Below are positions 18,156-26,862 of a stretch of DNA of 64,000 nt, piece after piece. The translations under genes and the position numbers were made by a program. The stretch is from positions 3,162,001 to 3,226,000 of the forward strand of contig NZ_JAUSZM010000003.1 in assembly GCF_030817655.1 (NCBI RefSeq). The letters run 5' to 3'. Source of the DNA: Streptomyces sp. V4I2. Lineage in GTDB: Bacteria; Actinomycetota; Actinomycetes; Streptomycetales; Streptomycetaceae. The notes under the pieces were generated by a model that saw nothing but the letters and a program-made list of their open reading frames with translations, ran no database searches and had not been told where the DNA came from. Positions within the stretch are counted from its first letter, which is position 1. Each line of letters opens with the position of its first letter.

Positions 18156-18202
18156 GTGGCCGCCGGATCCCTCCCCCGGTTCGCGGGGGATCCGGCGGCC
18201 AC
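18156..18202 (-). terminator. Long hairpin between malE and malF
   Basis: A perfect 15-bp stem (18156-18170 with 18188-18202), with a C/G-rich inner extension after a 2-nt bulge, lies 6 nt past the malE stop. It has no T tract. By position it could attenuate readthrough so that the binding protein is made in excess over the permease. Confidence 0.8.
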
Positions 18203-18208
18203 TCGGGG

Positions 18209-19477
18209 TCACTTGCTGAAGTCCGGGACCAGCTTGGCGATCGCGGTCTCGGCGGTGCCCAGGCCCTTGTCGAGGGACGTCTTGCCCCCGGCGATCTGCG
18301 GCAGCTCGGTGTCCAGCGGGCCCCACAGGGAGCTGTACTCGGGCAGCGCCGGGCGCGGCTGGGCGGCGGGCAGGACGCCCTGGAAGCCGGCGATGCCCGG
18401 GTCGGCCTTGACCTCGGCGGTGTAGGCGTCGTCGCGGGTCGGCAGCGTGGAGTTCTTCAGCGCGATGCTCGCCTGGGACTTCGCGGAGGTCATGAAGTTG
18501 ACGAACTTCAGGGCCGCCTTCTGGTGGGCCGAGTCCGAGCCGGCGTACACCGAGAGGTTGTGGCCGCCGGTCGGGGCGCCCGCCTTGCCGGTGGAGCCGG
18601 CCGGGACGGTGGCGATGCCGAGGTTGTTCTTGTCCTTGAAGGCGGTGCCCTTGTAGAAGTTGGTGATCTCCCACGGGCCCTGGATGATCGAGGCGACCTT
18701 GCCGCTGACGAACGCCTCCTGGATGTGGGCGTAGGCGTCGGCGGTGGTGTCGGCCTTGTGCAGGCCCTTGCCGTCGAACAGGCTCAGCCAGGTCTCGTAG
18801 CCCTTCTTGGCGGGCGCCGAGTTGACGGTGACCTTCTTGGCGGCGGCGTCGACGGTGTCGGTGCCCTCGCCGTAGAGGAAGGTCTGCGCGTAGTAGGCCT
18901 GGGTGGAGCCCCAGTAGCCGTCGACGCCGGTCTTGGCCTTGAGCGTGGCGGCGGCCTTCTTCAGGTCGTCCCAGGTCTTCGGGGCCTCGACACCGGCCTT
19001 CGCGAAGAGCTCCTTGTTGTAGACCAGCGCGAGGGTGTCGGTGACCAGCGGCACGCCGTAGGTCTTGCCGTCGTACTTGGCCTGCTCGATCAGGTTGGGC
19101 TGGAACTTGCTCTCGTCCGCGAGGGCCTCGGTGCCGTCCAGCGGCAGGAAGTAGCCCTTCTTCGCGAAGGCGGGGGTCCAGCCGACCTCGGAGCGCAGGA
19201 TGTCCGGGGCGCCCTTGGAACCGGCGGCGGTGTCGAACTTGTTCTGTGCCTGGTCGAAGGGCACGTTGACGTACTTGACCTTGACGTCCTTGTTGGCGGC
19301 CTCGAACTCCTTGATCAGGGCCTGGTACGTCGGCGCCTCGTTGGTGGCGTTGGAGGTGTCCCACCAGGTGATGGTGACCGGACCGTCGGCCGAGTCGCCG
19401 CCGTCGCTTCCGCCGCAGGCCGTCGCCGCGAGGGCGAAAGACGCCACCAGCGCGGTGGCCGCTATGCCACGCCGCAT
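18209..19477 (-). CDS. malE: Maltose/maltodextrin-binding lipoprotein MalE
   Basis: A 422-aa extracellular solute-binding protein (family 1). Signal peptide MRRGIAATALVASF with lipobox AATAC (Cys21), then VTITWWDTSN at the mature N-terminus and typical GVPLVTDTLALVYNKELF and IQGPWEITNF stretches. It should capture maltodextrins at the outer membrane face and pass them to MalFG. ATG 19477 has AAGGAG at good spacing; the longer frame to 19675 crosses the promoter. It is the first gene of the operon, divergent from malR. Confidence 0.93.
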   Translation of the reverse strand: MRRGIAATALVASFALAATACGGSDGGDSADGPVTITWWDTSNATNEAPTYQALIKEFEAANKDVKVKYVNVPFDQAQNKFDTAAGSKGAPDILRSEVGWTPAFAKKGYFLPLDGTEALADESKFQPNLIEQAKYDGKTYGVPLVTDTLALVYNKELFAKAGVEAPKTWDDLKKAAATLKAKTGVDGYWGSTQAYYAQTFLYGEGTDTVDAAAKKVTVNSAPAKKGYETWLSLFDGKGLHKADTTADAYAHIQEAFVSGKVASIIQGPWEITNFYKGTAFKDKNNLGIATVPAGSTGKAGAPTGGHNLSVYAGSDSAHQKAALKFVNFMTSAKSQASIALKNSTLPTRDDAYTAEVKADPGIAGFQGVLPAAQPRPALPEYSSLWGPLDTELPQIAGGKTSLDKGLGTAETAIAKLVPDFSK

Positions 19478-19858
19478 GAGTTCTCCTTGAGGGTGAAAGC
19501 CCGTGTGCTCACAGAAGACGGCCCCGTCTGCCGCCCCTGTCGACTTGCCGACTGCGCCGTTGCGGCCGCCGGGCGTCGCCGAACGTAACAGCGATGTAAG
19601 CGCCACGAAAGAGCTTGCAGCAAAAAAGTGCAAGAGAGCTCCGAAGTTATCCGTGCGTGACCCCAGAGCGACCATCGTGAGACGCTTATTTGCGGCCGTC
19701 GAGCAGATGGGACGGGTTGTGCAAGACTCTGCAAGCTCTTGCCATCACTTTCACGAGGGAGCGCGATGACCCAGCAGCCCGGGCCGGGCCGGCCAACACG
19801 TCGCACGCGGCGCCGGATTGGTGTGCAAGGTGAGACCTGGCCGGTACAGTCCACCCCT
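19478..19858. promoter_or_regulatory. malE-malR divergent control region (381 bp)
   Basis: The gap holds two clusters of TGCAAG/CTTGCA hexamers. Cluster 1: CTTGCA (19615-19620), 9 bp, TGCAAG (19630-19635). Cluster 2: TGCAAG at 19720 and again at 19730, the latter forming the palindrome GCAAGCTCTTGC at 19731-19742. A further TGCAAG is at 19824-19829. A malE promoter candidate is TTGCTG (19624-19619) and TTACAT (19600-19595) with an 18-bp spacer, overlapping cluster 1. A -10-like TACAGT (19844-19849) lies 9 nt before the malR GTG. MalR binding is inferred from context. Confidence 0.75.
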
Positions 19859-20893
19859 GTGACCACACGGCTTGCCGACATCGCTGCTCAGGCGGGGGTG
19901 AGCGAAGCGACCGTCAGCCGCGTCCTCAACGGCAAGCCGGGCGTCGCCGCCACCACCCGCCAGTCCGTGCTGGCCGCCCTCGACGTACTGGGCTACGAAC
20001 GCCCGGTGCGTCTGCGGCAGCGCAGCGAAGGCCTCGTGGGCCTCATAACCCCGGAGCTGGAGAACCCGATATTCCCGGCACTGGCCCAGGTCATCGGCCA
20101 GGCACTGACCCGGCAGGGCTACACGCCGGTGCTCGCGACCCAGACCCCGGGCGGTTCCACGGAGGACGAGCTGACGGAGATGCTCGTCGACCGGGGCGTG
20201 GCCGGCATCATCTTCGTCTCCGGTCTGCACGCGGACACCTCCGCCGACATGCAGCGCTACGAGCAGCTGCGCGCGCAGGGCGTGCCGTACGTGCTGGTGG
20301 ACGGCTTCTCGCCGAAGGTGCAGGCGCCGTTCATCTCCCCCGACGACCGGGCGGCGATGACCCTGGCGGTCACGCACCTGGTGTCGCTGGGGCACACACG
20401 GATCGGCCTCGCGCTCGGCCCCAAGCGGTTCGTGCCGGTGCAGCGCAAGATCGAGGGCTTCGTCCGCACCATGCAGGACCTGCTGGGTCTGGGTACGGAG
20501 GCCATCGAGACGGAGTTCGTCCAGCACTCCCTCTACACCCTGGAGGGCGGCCAGGCCGCGGCCACCGCGCTCATGGAGCGGGACTGTACGGCGGTGGTGT
20601 GCGCCAGCGACATGATGGCGCTGGGCGCGATACGGGCGGCCCGGCAGCGCGGCCTGGACGTCCCCAAGGACATCTCGGTCGTCGGCTTCGACGACTCCCC
20701 CCTGATCGCCTTCACCGACCCGCCGCTGACGACGATCCGCAAGCCGGTCCCGGCGATGGGACAGGCAGCGGTCCGCACGCTGTTGGAGGAGATCGGCGGG
20801 ACGCCCGCGCCCCACAGCGAGTTCGTGTTCATGCCGGAACTGGTGGTGCGCGGCTCGACCGCCTCGGCTCCCGGGGAACGCGGACGCCACTGA
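19859..20893 (+). CDS. malR: LacI-family repressor MalR
   Basis: A 344-aa protein. The LacI helix-turn-helix starts at residue 3: RLADIAAQAGVSEATVSRVL, then NGKPGVA. The rest is a periplasmic-binding-protein-like sensor domain (GLITPELENPIF, VVGFDDSPLIAFTDPPLTTI). It should repress malEFG and probably the amylase and pullulanase genes until a maltodextrin signal appears. GTG 19859 is chosen because the HTH then begins directly, the length matches known homologues from memory, and a -10-like box suggests a leaderless message. An ATG at 19766 with GGGAG is an alternative that adds 31 residues. Confidence 0.9.
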   Translation: MTTRLADIAAQAGVSEATVSRVLNGKPGVAATTRQSVLAALDVLGYERPVRLRQRSEGLVGLITPELENPIFPALAQVIGQALTRQGYTPVLATQTPGGSTEDELTEMLVDRGVAGIIFVSGLHADTSADMQRYEQLRAQGVPYVLVDGFSPKVQAPFISPDDRAAMTLAVTHLVSLGHTRIGLALGPKRFVPVQRKIEGFVRTMQDLLGLGTEAIETEFVQHSLYTLEGGQAAATALMERDCTAVVCASDMMALGAIRAARQRGLDVPKDISVVGFDDSPLIAFTDPPLTTIRKPVPAMGQAAVRTLLEEIGGTPAPHSEFVFMPELVVRGSTASAPGERGRH

Positions 20894-21066
20894 GGTCGCA
20901 CGGCTCGTGAGGCTCGGGGCGCGGCTCGTTCTCAGGGTGGATAAATCGACCTTTCCGCAGTGCGCTGGTAGGAGGTTCCAGGGGTCTTCCGGGCGTAGAA
21001 CGTGCGACCCGGACCCAACCGGGGGATGATCGGCGGAAGAAGCCTTTTCTGGCAGACTCTGTGCCT

Positions 21067-21933
21067 ATGACTGAGACGACCGTGACGACGCAGGAAGGGC
21101 CCGACGAGGCCGTTCCGCAGCCCGTCACGGCCGGGACCGGGCCGGGTCTCCTGCACCGGCTGCGCGCCCCGCGCCGGCCCCGCCTCTGGTTCGAGATCCT
21201 TCTGATCGCCCTGAGTTACTGGACGTACTCACTCGTCCGCAACGCGGTCCCGGAGCAGCGGTCCGAGGCGCTGCGGAACGCCGACTGGATCTGGAAGGTC
21301 GAGCACCAGCTCGGCATCGCCGTCGAGGAGTCCGTCAACCATGGCGTGAACTCGGTGACTTGGCTCATCGTCGGGATGAACTACTACTACGCGACCTTGC
21401 ACTTCGTGGTGACGCTGGGTGTGCTCGTGTGGCTCTACCGCAGTCATCCCGGCCGCTACGCGGCGACCCGTCTCGTGCTCTTCGCGACCACCGGCGTCGC
21501 CCTGGTCGGTTACTACCTGTATCCGCTCGCCCCGCCGCGGCTGATGAACGGCGGCGACTTCGTCGACACCGTCATGGTCCACCAGACCTGGGGCTCGATG
21601 GCCTCGGGCGACCTGAAGAACATGTCGAACCAGTACGCCGCGATGCCGTCGATGCACATCGGCTGGTCCCTGTGGTGCGGTCTGACGATCTTCGCGCTGG
21701 CGTCGGTGCCGTGGGTGCGGGTGCTGGGCCTGCTCTACCCGACGGCCACGCTGGTGGTCATCGTCGCCACCGCCAACCACTTCTGGCTCGACGCGGTGGG
21801 CGGCATGGCGTGCCTCGCCTTCGGCTTCACGGTGGCGCGGGTCTGGTACGGGGCACTGCCGTACACGCTGCCGAAGCTGGTGCCGGCCCGCGGCGGGCCC
21901 TTGCCGCCGAAGAAGGCCTGGGCAGGCTCTTAG
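21067..21933 (+). CDS. PAP2-superfamily membrane protein
   Basis: A 288-aa protein with about five to six transmembrane helices. C-terminal motifs MPSMHIGWSLWCG and TANHFWLDAVGG carry the His residues of the PAP2 phosphatase/transferase fold in the arrangement of inositolphosphotransferases of the AUR1 type. The substrate is probably a phospholipid or prenyl phosphate at the membrane; this cannot be narrowed down. ATG 21067 is chosen over GTG 21061: CAGACT at 21053-21058 would be the -10 of a leaderless message. Confidence 0.8.
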   Translation: MTETTVTTQEGPDEAVPQPVTAGTGPGLLHRLRAPRRPRLWFEILLIALSYWTYSLVRNAVPEQRSEALRNADWIWKVEHQLGIAVEESVNHGVNSVTWLIVGMNYYYATLHFVVTLGVLVWLYRSHPGRYAATRLVLFATTGVALVGYYLYPLAPPRLMNGGDFVDTVMVHQTWGSMASGDLKNMSNQYAAMPSMHIGWSLWCGLTIFALASVPWVRVLGLLYPTATLVVIVATANHFWLDAVGGMACLAFGFTVARVWYGALPYTLPKLVPARGGPLPPKKAWAGS

Positions 21934-22814
21934 CCCGCCGCCTCCCGCAGCGCCCCGATGAACGCCTCCAGGGCCGGCTGCGGCGGGGCCGTCTCCCGTA
22001 CCGCCGCGTGGATGCTGCGCACCGGCTCCGGGCGCCGCACCGGGCGTACGACCACGTCGGGATGGCGGCCGCCCAGCCCCAGCCGTGGGATCAGGCTGAC
22101 GCCCAGGCCCGCCGCCACGAAGCCCTGCGCGGTCACGTAGTCCTCGCTCTCGACCACGAACCGCGGCCGGAACCCGGCGACCTCGCAGGCGTGGAGCTGT
22201 GCGTCCAGGCACGGTCCGGGCCACTCGCTGCCGACCCAGGGCTCCTCGGCCAGCTCGGTGAGCGCCACCGACCGCCGCGCCGCGAGCCGGTGCCCCCTGG
22301 GGAGGACGGCGAGGTAGGGGTCGTCCAGCAGGTGCAGCAGCCGTACGCCGTCGCTCCCGGTCCCCTCCCCCACCACGAGCGCCAGGTCCGCCCGCCCCTC
22401 CCGCACGTCCGGCAGCGGGTCCTCGGGGTCGGTCAGTCTCAGCTCGACCTGTACGCCGGGGTGGTCGGCCCGCAGCCGCGCCACCGCCGGGGCGACCAGC
22501 GAGGCACCGGCGGTCGCGAAGTACCGCACCGACAGCCGTCCGGTGCGCCCCGCCAGCAGGTCGGCGAGGGCGGTCTCCGCCTCGGCGACCTGCCGGCCGA
22601 TCGTGTCCGCGTACTCCGTGAGCAGCAGCCCGGCCGCCGTGGGCCGCACCCCGCGCCCGACCCGTTCGAGGAGCTCGGCCCCGGCCTCCTTCTCCAGCGC
22701 GGCGACCTGCTGACTGACCGCGGACGGCGTGTAGCCGAGCCGCGCGGCCGCCGCGGTCACCGATCCACAGGCCACGACGGACCGCAGCACCTGCATACGC
22801 CTCACGTCCAGCAT
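21930..22814 (-). CDS. LysR family transcriptional regulator
   Basis: A 294-aa protein with the N-terminal LysR winged helix-turn-helix (MLDVRRMQVLRSVVACGSVT, then AAAARLGYTPSAVSQQVAAL) and a C-terminal substrate-binding domain. It is divergent from an EamA transporter gene with a 71-bp gap, so it probably controls that exporter. Its 3' end overlaps the end of the convergent PAP2 gene by 4 nt. Confidence 0.9.
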   Translation of the reverse strand: MLDVRRMQVLRSVVACGSVTAAAARLGYTPSAVSQQVAALEKEAGAELLERVGRGVRPTAAGLLLTEYADTIGRQVAEAETALADLLAGRTGRLSVRYFATAGASLVAPAVARLRADHPGVQVELRLTDPEDPLPDVREGRADLALVVGEGTGSDGVRLLHLLDDPYLAVLPRGHRLAARRSVALTELAEEPWVGSEWPGPCLDAQLHACEVAGFRPRFVVESEDYVTAQGFVAAGLGVSLIPRLGLGGRHPDVVVRPVRRPEPVRSIHAAVRETAPPQPALEAFIGALREAAG

Positions 22815-22843
22815 GCAGGACAGCTTAACGGTGCATGCATAAT
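22811..22843. promoter_or_regulatory. Repeated GCATGC in the LysR/EamA gap
   Basis: GCATGC occurs at 22811-22816 and 22833-22838, 22 bp apart (two helical turns), with CATAAT (22838-22843) as a possible -10. The symmetry and spacing fit binding of a LysR tetramer; assignment is inferred. Confidence 0.4.
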
Positions 22844-22885
22844 ACTTCACTTGTCCTTACGCTCCCGTTGGCGGACCGTGGGGGC

Positions 22886-23794
22886 ATGCAGCGCTCCTCC
22901 ACCGTCCGCATGGCCGTGCTCGCCCTCCTGTGGGGCTCCGGCTTCCTGTGGATCAAAGTCGCCCTGAACCACGGCCTGTCCCCCGCCCAGATCACCATCG
23001 CCCGGTGCGCCCTCGGTGCGGCGGTCCTGCTCCTGCTCGCCCGCTCGGCGGGCCAGCGCCTGCCGCGGTCCCGCTCCACCTGGAAGCACCTGGTCGTCGC
23101 CGCCTTCTTCTGCAACGCGCTGCCCTTCGCCCTGTTCAGCGTCGGCGAGCAGACCGTCGACTCCGGTGTCGCGGGCGTCCTGAACGCCACCACACCGCTG
23201 TGGGCACTCCTGATCGGCCTGCTCCTCGGCACCGACCGGGCCCTGCGCCCCGTACGTCTGACCGGCCTGGTCCTCGGGTTCGCCGGGACGCTGCTGATCT
23301 TCGCGCCCTGGCACCGGTCCGGGCTGCTGAGCTGGGGCGCCCTGGCGCTGCTGGCCGCCGCCGTGAGCTACGCCGTGGCGTTCGCGTACATGGCCCGCAA
23401 GCTCACCGCCGGCCGGGATCCGCTCGCCGTCTCCGCGGCCCAACTCCTCACGGCGACGGCCTGGAGCGCCCTGGCCCTCCCGGCCGCGGGCCCTCTCGAC
23501 ACCGACCTCACCGGACTGCTCGCGATCACCGCACTCGGGGTCCTCGGCACGGGCGTCACCTTCTACCTCAACTACCGGCTGATCGCGGACGAGGGTCCGA
23601 CGGCGGCCGCGACGGTCGGCTATCTGCTGCCCGTCGTGTCGGTGTCGCTGGGCGCGCTGCTCCTGGACGAGAACGTGGGGCCGCGGGTGCTCGCCGGGAT
23701 GGCGGTGGTGCTGGTGGGGGTGGCGCTCACCCGCGGGCGGCGGGCGGCCGGGACAGTGGTGAGTGTCCCGGCCCCGAAGGCCTACGCCCCGTAG
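22886..23794 (+). CDS. EamA/DMT family transporter
   Basis: A 302-aa protein with about ten transmembrane helices arranged as two EamA repeats: VLALLWGSGFLWIKVAL at the start and GTGVTFYLNYRLIADEGPTA in the second half. Members export amino acids or metabolites. The ATG at 22886 (MQRSSTV) has GGGGG upstream; an in-frame ATG at 22835 overlaps promoter-like sequence. Its stop codon overlaps the end of glnE on the other strand by 13 nt. Confidence 0.88.
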   Translation: MQRSSTVRMAVLALLWGSGFLWIKVALNHGLSPAQITIARCALGAAVLLLLARSAGQRLPRSRSTWKHLVVAAFFCNALPFALFSVGEQTVDSGVAGVLNATTPLWALLIGLLLGTDRALRPVRLTGLVLGFAGTLLIFAPWHRSGLLSWGALALLAAAVSYAVAFAYMARKLTAGRDPLAVSAAQLLTATAWSALALPAAGPLDTDLTGLLAITALGVLGTGVTFYLNYRLIADEGPTAAATVGYLLPVVSVSLGALLLDENVGPRVLAGMAVVLVGVALTRGRRAAGTVVSVPAPKAYAP

Positions 23795-26778
23795 AACAGT
23801 TCGTCCACGACGCCCCGCGCCCGTCGTGCCGTACGCCGGTAGTCGTCGAGCATGTCGCCGACGTGCCCGGGGCCGTAGCCCAGGTACCGCCCCACCGCGC
23901 CCAGTTCGCGGGCGTCCGAGGGGAAGGTGTCGCCGGCGCGGCCGCGTACGAGCATCACGGCGTTGCGTACGCGGGTGGCCAGGACCCAGGCCTCGTCGAG
24001 GGTGCCGGCGTCCTCGTCGGAGAGGAGGCCGGCCGTGCGGGCGGCGGCGAGGGCGGCGCGGGTGCGGGTCGTGCGCAGGCCCGCGACCCGCGCGCCGTGC
24101 CGCATCTGGATGAGCTGCACCGTCCACTCGACGTCGGACAGGCCGCCGGGCCCGAGCTTGGTGTGCAGCTTCGGGTCGGCGCCGCGCGGCATCCGCTCGG
24201 ACTCCATCCGGGCCTTCAGGCGCCGGATCTCGCGTACGGCGTCGTCACCGAGGCCGGCCGCCGGATAGCGCAGCGGATCGATCAGCTCGATGAAACGGCT
24301 GCCCAACTCCTCGTCCCCGGCGACCGGTTCGGCCCGCAGCAGGGCCTGCGACTCCCAGCCGAGGGACCAGCGGCGGTAGTAGGCCTCGTAGGAGTTCAAC
24401 GTCCGTACGAGCGGGCCGGACTTGCCCTCCGGTCGCAGGTCGGCGTCGATCAGCAGGGGCGGGTCGGCGCTGGAGATCTGGAGGAGGCGGCGCATCTCGG
24501 AGACGACCTTGTTGGCCGCCTGGGACGCCTCGCGTTCGTCGACGCCGTCGCGCGGCTCGTGCACGAAGAGGACGTCGGCGTCGGAGCCGTAGCCGAGTTC
24601 GTGGCCGCCGAAGCGCCCCATGCCTATGACGGCGAACCGGGTGGGCAGGGTGTCCCCCCAGCCGTCCCCGACCACCGCGCGCAGCGTCCCCGAGAGGGTG
24701 GCCGCCGTCAGGTCGGAGACCGCGCCGCCGACCCGGTCCACGAGGGCGCCCTGGTCGGCCTCGACCGGCTGGGACTCGGTGCCGTAGGAGCCGACGATGT
24801 CCGCGGCGGCCGTCCGGAACAGCTCGCGGCGGCGGACACCGCGCGCGAAGGTGACCGCCTGCACGGCGCCGTCCGCGCGGCCGACCGCGGCGAGGATCTC
24901 CTGCTCCAGGGCCGCCCGGTCGCGCGGCTCCAGGCCGCCCGCGGCGCCGTCGCCGAGCAGCGCGACCGCCTCGGGCGCGCGCATCAGCAGGTCGGGGGCG
25001 AGGCGGCCGGCGGACAGGACCCGGGCGAGGTTCTCGGCGGCGGCACCCTCGTCCCTCAGCAGCCGCAGGTACCAGGGGGTCCTGCCGAGCGCGTCCGACA
25101 CCTTGCGGAAGTTGAGCAGCCCGGCGTCCGGGTCGGCCGAGTCGGCGAACCAGCCGAGCAGGACCGGCAGCAGCGTGCGCTGGATGGCCGCCTTGCGGGT
25201 GACCCCGGACGCCAGCGCCTCCAGGTGCCGCAGCGCCGCCGCCGGGTCCGCGTACCCCAGCGCGACCAGCCGCTCGCGGGCCGCCTCGGGGCTCAACCGG
25301 GTCTCACCGGGGGCGAGTTGGGCGACCGCGTCGAGCAGGGGGCGGTAGAAGAGCTTCTCGTGCAGCCGCCGTACGACACTGGTGTGCCGTTTCCACTCGC
25401 GGGTCAGCTCGGCGACCGGGTCGGCGCGCAGACCGAGGGAACGGCCCAGGCGCCGCAGGTCGGCCTCGTCCTCGGGGACGAGGTGGGTGCGGCGCAGCCG
25501 GTACAGCTGGATGCGGTGCTCCATGGAGCGCAGGAAGCGGTAGGCGTCGTCGAGCTGGACGGCGTCCGCGCGGCCGACATAGCCGCCGGTGGCCAGGGCC
25601 TGCAGGGCCTTGAGCGTGGTGCCGCTGCGGAGCGAGACGTCGGCCCGTCCGTGCACCAGCTGGAGGAGCTGGACGGCGAATTCGACGTCCCTCAGGCCGC
25701 CGGGGCCGAGCTTCAGCTCGCGTTCGATCTCGGCGACCGGGATGTTCTGGACGACGCGGCGGCGCATCTTCTGCACGTCGGCGACGAAGTTGTCGCGCTC
25801 GGCGGCCTTCCAGACGAGGGGTTCGAGGGCGGCGACGTACTCCTCGCCGAGTTCGATGTCGCCGGCCACCGGGCGGGCCTTGAGCAGGGCCTGGAACTCC
25901 CACGTCTTGGCCCAGCGCTGGTAGTAGGCGAGGTGGCTGGAGAGCGTGCGCACCAGCGGACCGTTTCTGCCCTCGGGCCGCAGATTGGCGTCCACGGGCC
26001 AGATCGATCCCTCGACGGTGGTCTCCGAGCAGATCCGCATCAGGTGCGAGGCGAGCTTGGTGGCGGCCCTGACGGCCTTGCCCTCGTCGGCGCCCTCGGC
26101 GGCCTCGCCGACGAAGATGACGTCGACGTCCGAGACGTAGTTCAGCTCGTTCCCGCCGCACTTGCCCATCGCGATGACGGCGAGCCGGCACAGCGCCGCG
26201 TCGTCGGGCGCCGCCGCGCGGGCGATGGCGAGGGCGGCGCGCAGGGTGGCGGTCGCGAGGTCGGCGAGTTCGGCGGCGGTCTGAGCCAGGTCGGTGGTGC
26301 CGCACACGTCCCGGGCGGCGATGGACAGCAGGCAGCGGCGGTAGGCGACGCGCAGGGCGACCGGGTCGGCCGCCTCGGCCAGTCCCCGCTCGAACTCCTC
26401 CACCCCGGGATGCAGATCCCGCGGCTCGTACATGACGAGGGCGTGCCAGTCGCTCGGGTGCCGGGCGAGATGGTCGGCGAGCGCGGCGGAGGCGCCGAGC
26501 ACCCCGAGCAGCCGGTCGCGCAGCGGCTTGGCCGCTATCACCGTGTCGAGCAGTTCCCGGCGGGCGGTGGGCGCCGGCTGCGCCTCCAGCAGCCGTACGA
26601 GACCGTGCAGGGCCAGGTCCGGGTCGGCGGTCGCCCCCAGCGCCTCCAGCAGGACCGGGTCGTCCCGCAGGTGCGCGAGCTCCCCGCTGTCCAGGAGCCG
26701 CTCGGCGCCGGAGGGATCGGTGAAGCCGTGCCGCAGCAGCCGCGTGAAGGTACTGCTCCTGCGCCCCGGCGCCGTCAT
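23782..26778 (-). CDS. glnE: Glutamine synthetase adenylyltransferase GlnE
   Basis: A 998-aa cytoplasmic enzyme with two related nucleotidyltransferase domains. The N-terminal half has AMGKCGGNELNYVSDVDVIF; the C-terminal half has GMGRFGGHELGYGSDADVLF. Both carry the acidic pair for metal binding. GlnE attaches AMP to, and removes it from, type I glutamine synthetase according to nitrogen status. Length is normal for the family. ATG 26778 is preceded by GGAGG at ideal spacing. A glutamine-synthetase-like gene lies 3 kb away. Confidence 0.95.
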   Translation of the reverse strand: MTAPGRRSSTFTRLLRHGFTDPSGAERLLDSGELAHLRDDPVLLEALGATADPDLALHGLVRLLEAQPAPTARRELLDTVIAAKPLRDRLLGVLGASAALADHLARHPSDWHALVMYEPRDLHPGVEEFERGLAEAADPVALRVAYRRCLLSIAARDVCGTTDLAQTAAELADLATATLRAALAIARAAAPDDAALCRLAVIAMGKCGGNELNYVSDVDVIFVGEAAEGADEGKAVRAATKLASHLMRICSETTVEGSIWPVDANLRPEGRNGPLVRTLSSHLAYYQRWAKTWEFQALLKARPVAGDIELGEEYVAALEPLVWKAAERDNFVADVQKMRRRVVQNIPVAEIERELKLGPGGLRDVEFAVQLLQLVHGRADVSLRSGTTLKALQALATGGYVGRADAVQLDDAYRFLRSMEHRIQLYRLRRTHLVPEDEADLRRLGRSLGLRADPVAELTREWKRHTSVVRRLHEKLFYRPLLDAVAQLAPGETRLSPEAARERLVALGYADPAAALRHLEALASGVTRKAAIQRTLLPVLLGWFADSADPDAGLLNFRKVSDALGRTPWYLRLLRDEGAAAENLARVLSAGRLAPDLLMRAPEAVALLGDGAAGGLEPRDRAALEQEILAAVGRADGAVQAVTFARGVRRRELFRTAAADIVGSYGTESQPVEADQGALVDRVGGAVSDLTAATLSGTLRAVVGDGWGDTLPTRFAVIGMGRFGGHELGYGSDADVLFVHEPRDGVDEREASQAANKVVSEMRRLLQISSADPPLLIDADLRPEGKSGPLVRTLNSYEAYYRRWSLGWESQALLRAEPVAGDEELGSRFIELIDPLRYPAAGLGDDAVREIRRLKARMESERMPRGADPKLHTKLGPGGLSDVEWTVQLIQMRHGARVAGLRTTRTRAALAAARTAGLLSDEDAGTLDEAWVLATRVRNAVMLVRGRAGDTFPSDARELGAVGRYLGYGPGHVGDMLDDYRRTARRARGVVDELFYGA

Positions 26779-26862
26779 ATCCGGCCTCCTGTCGGATCAA
26801 GGTCGTACGGGGCCGAGCCTAACCGGAGAAGCTGAGGGAAGCGCCGGGGCGCCTCAGAGGTT

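Noticed and set aside
19766..19858. Upstream ATG start for malR at 19766
   Set aside because: It has a ribosome site, but the extra 31 residues are Arg/Pro/Gln-rich and unlike LacI proteins; GTG 19859 puts the helix-turn-helix at the N-terminus. The alternative is not fully excluded.
22930..26835. A 1301-codon plus-strand frame opposite glnE
   Set aside because: GlnE motifs are complete on the minus strand; the plus-strand product is low-complexity Arg/Gly/Val sequence.
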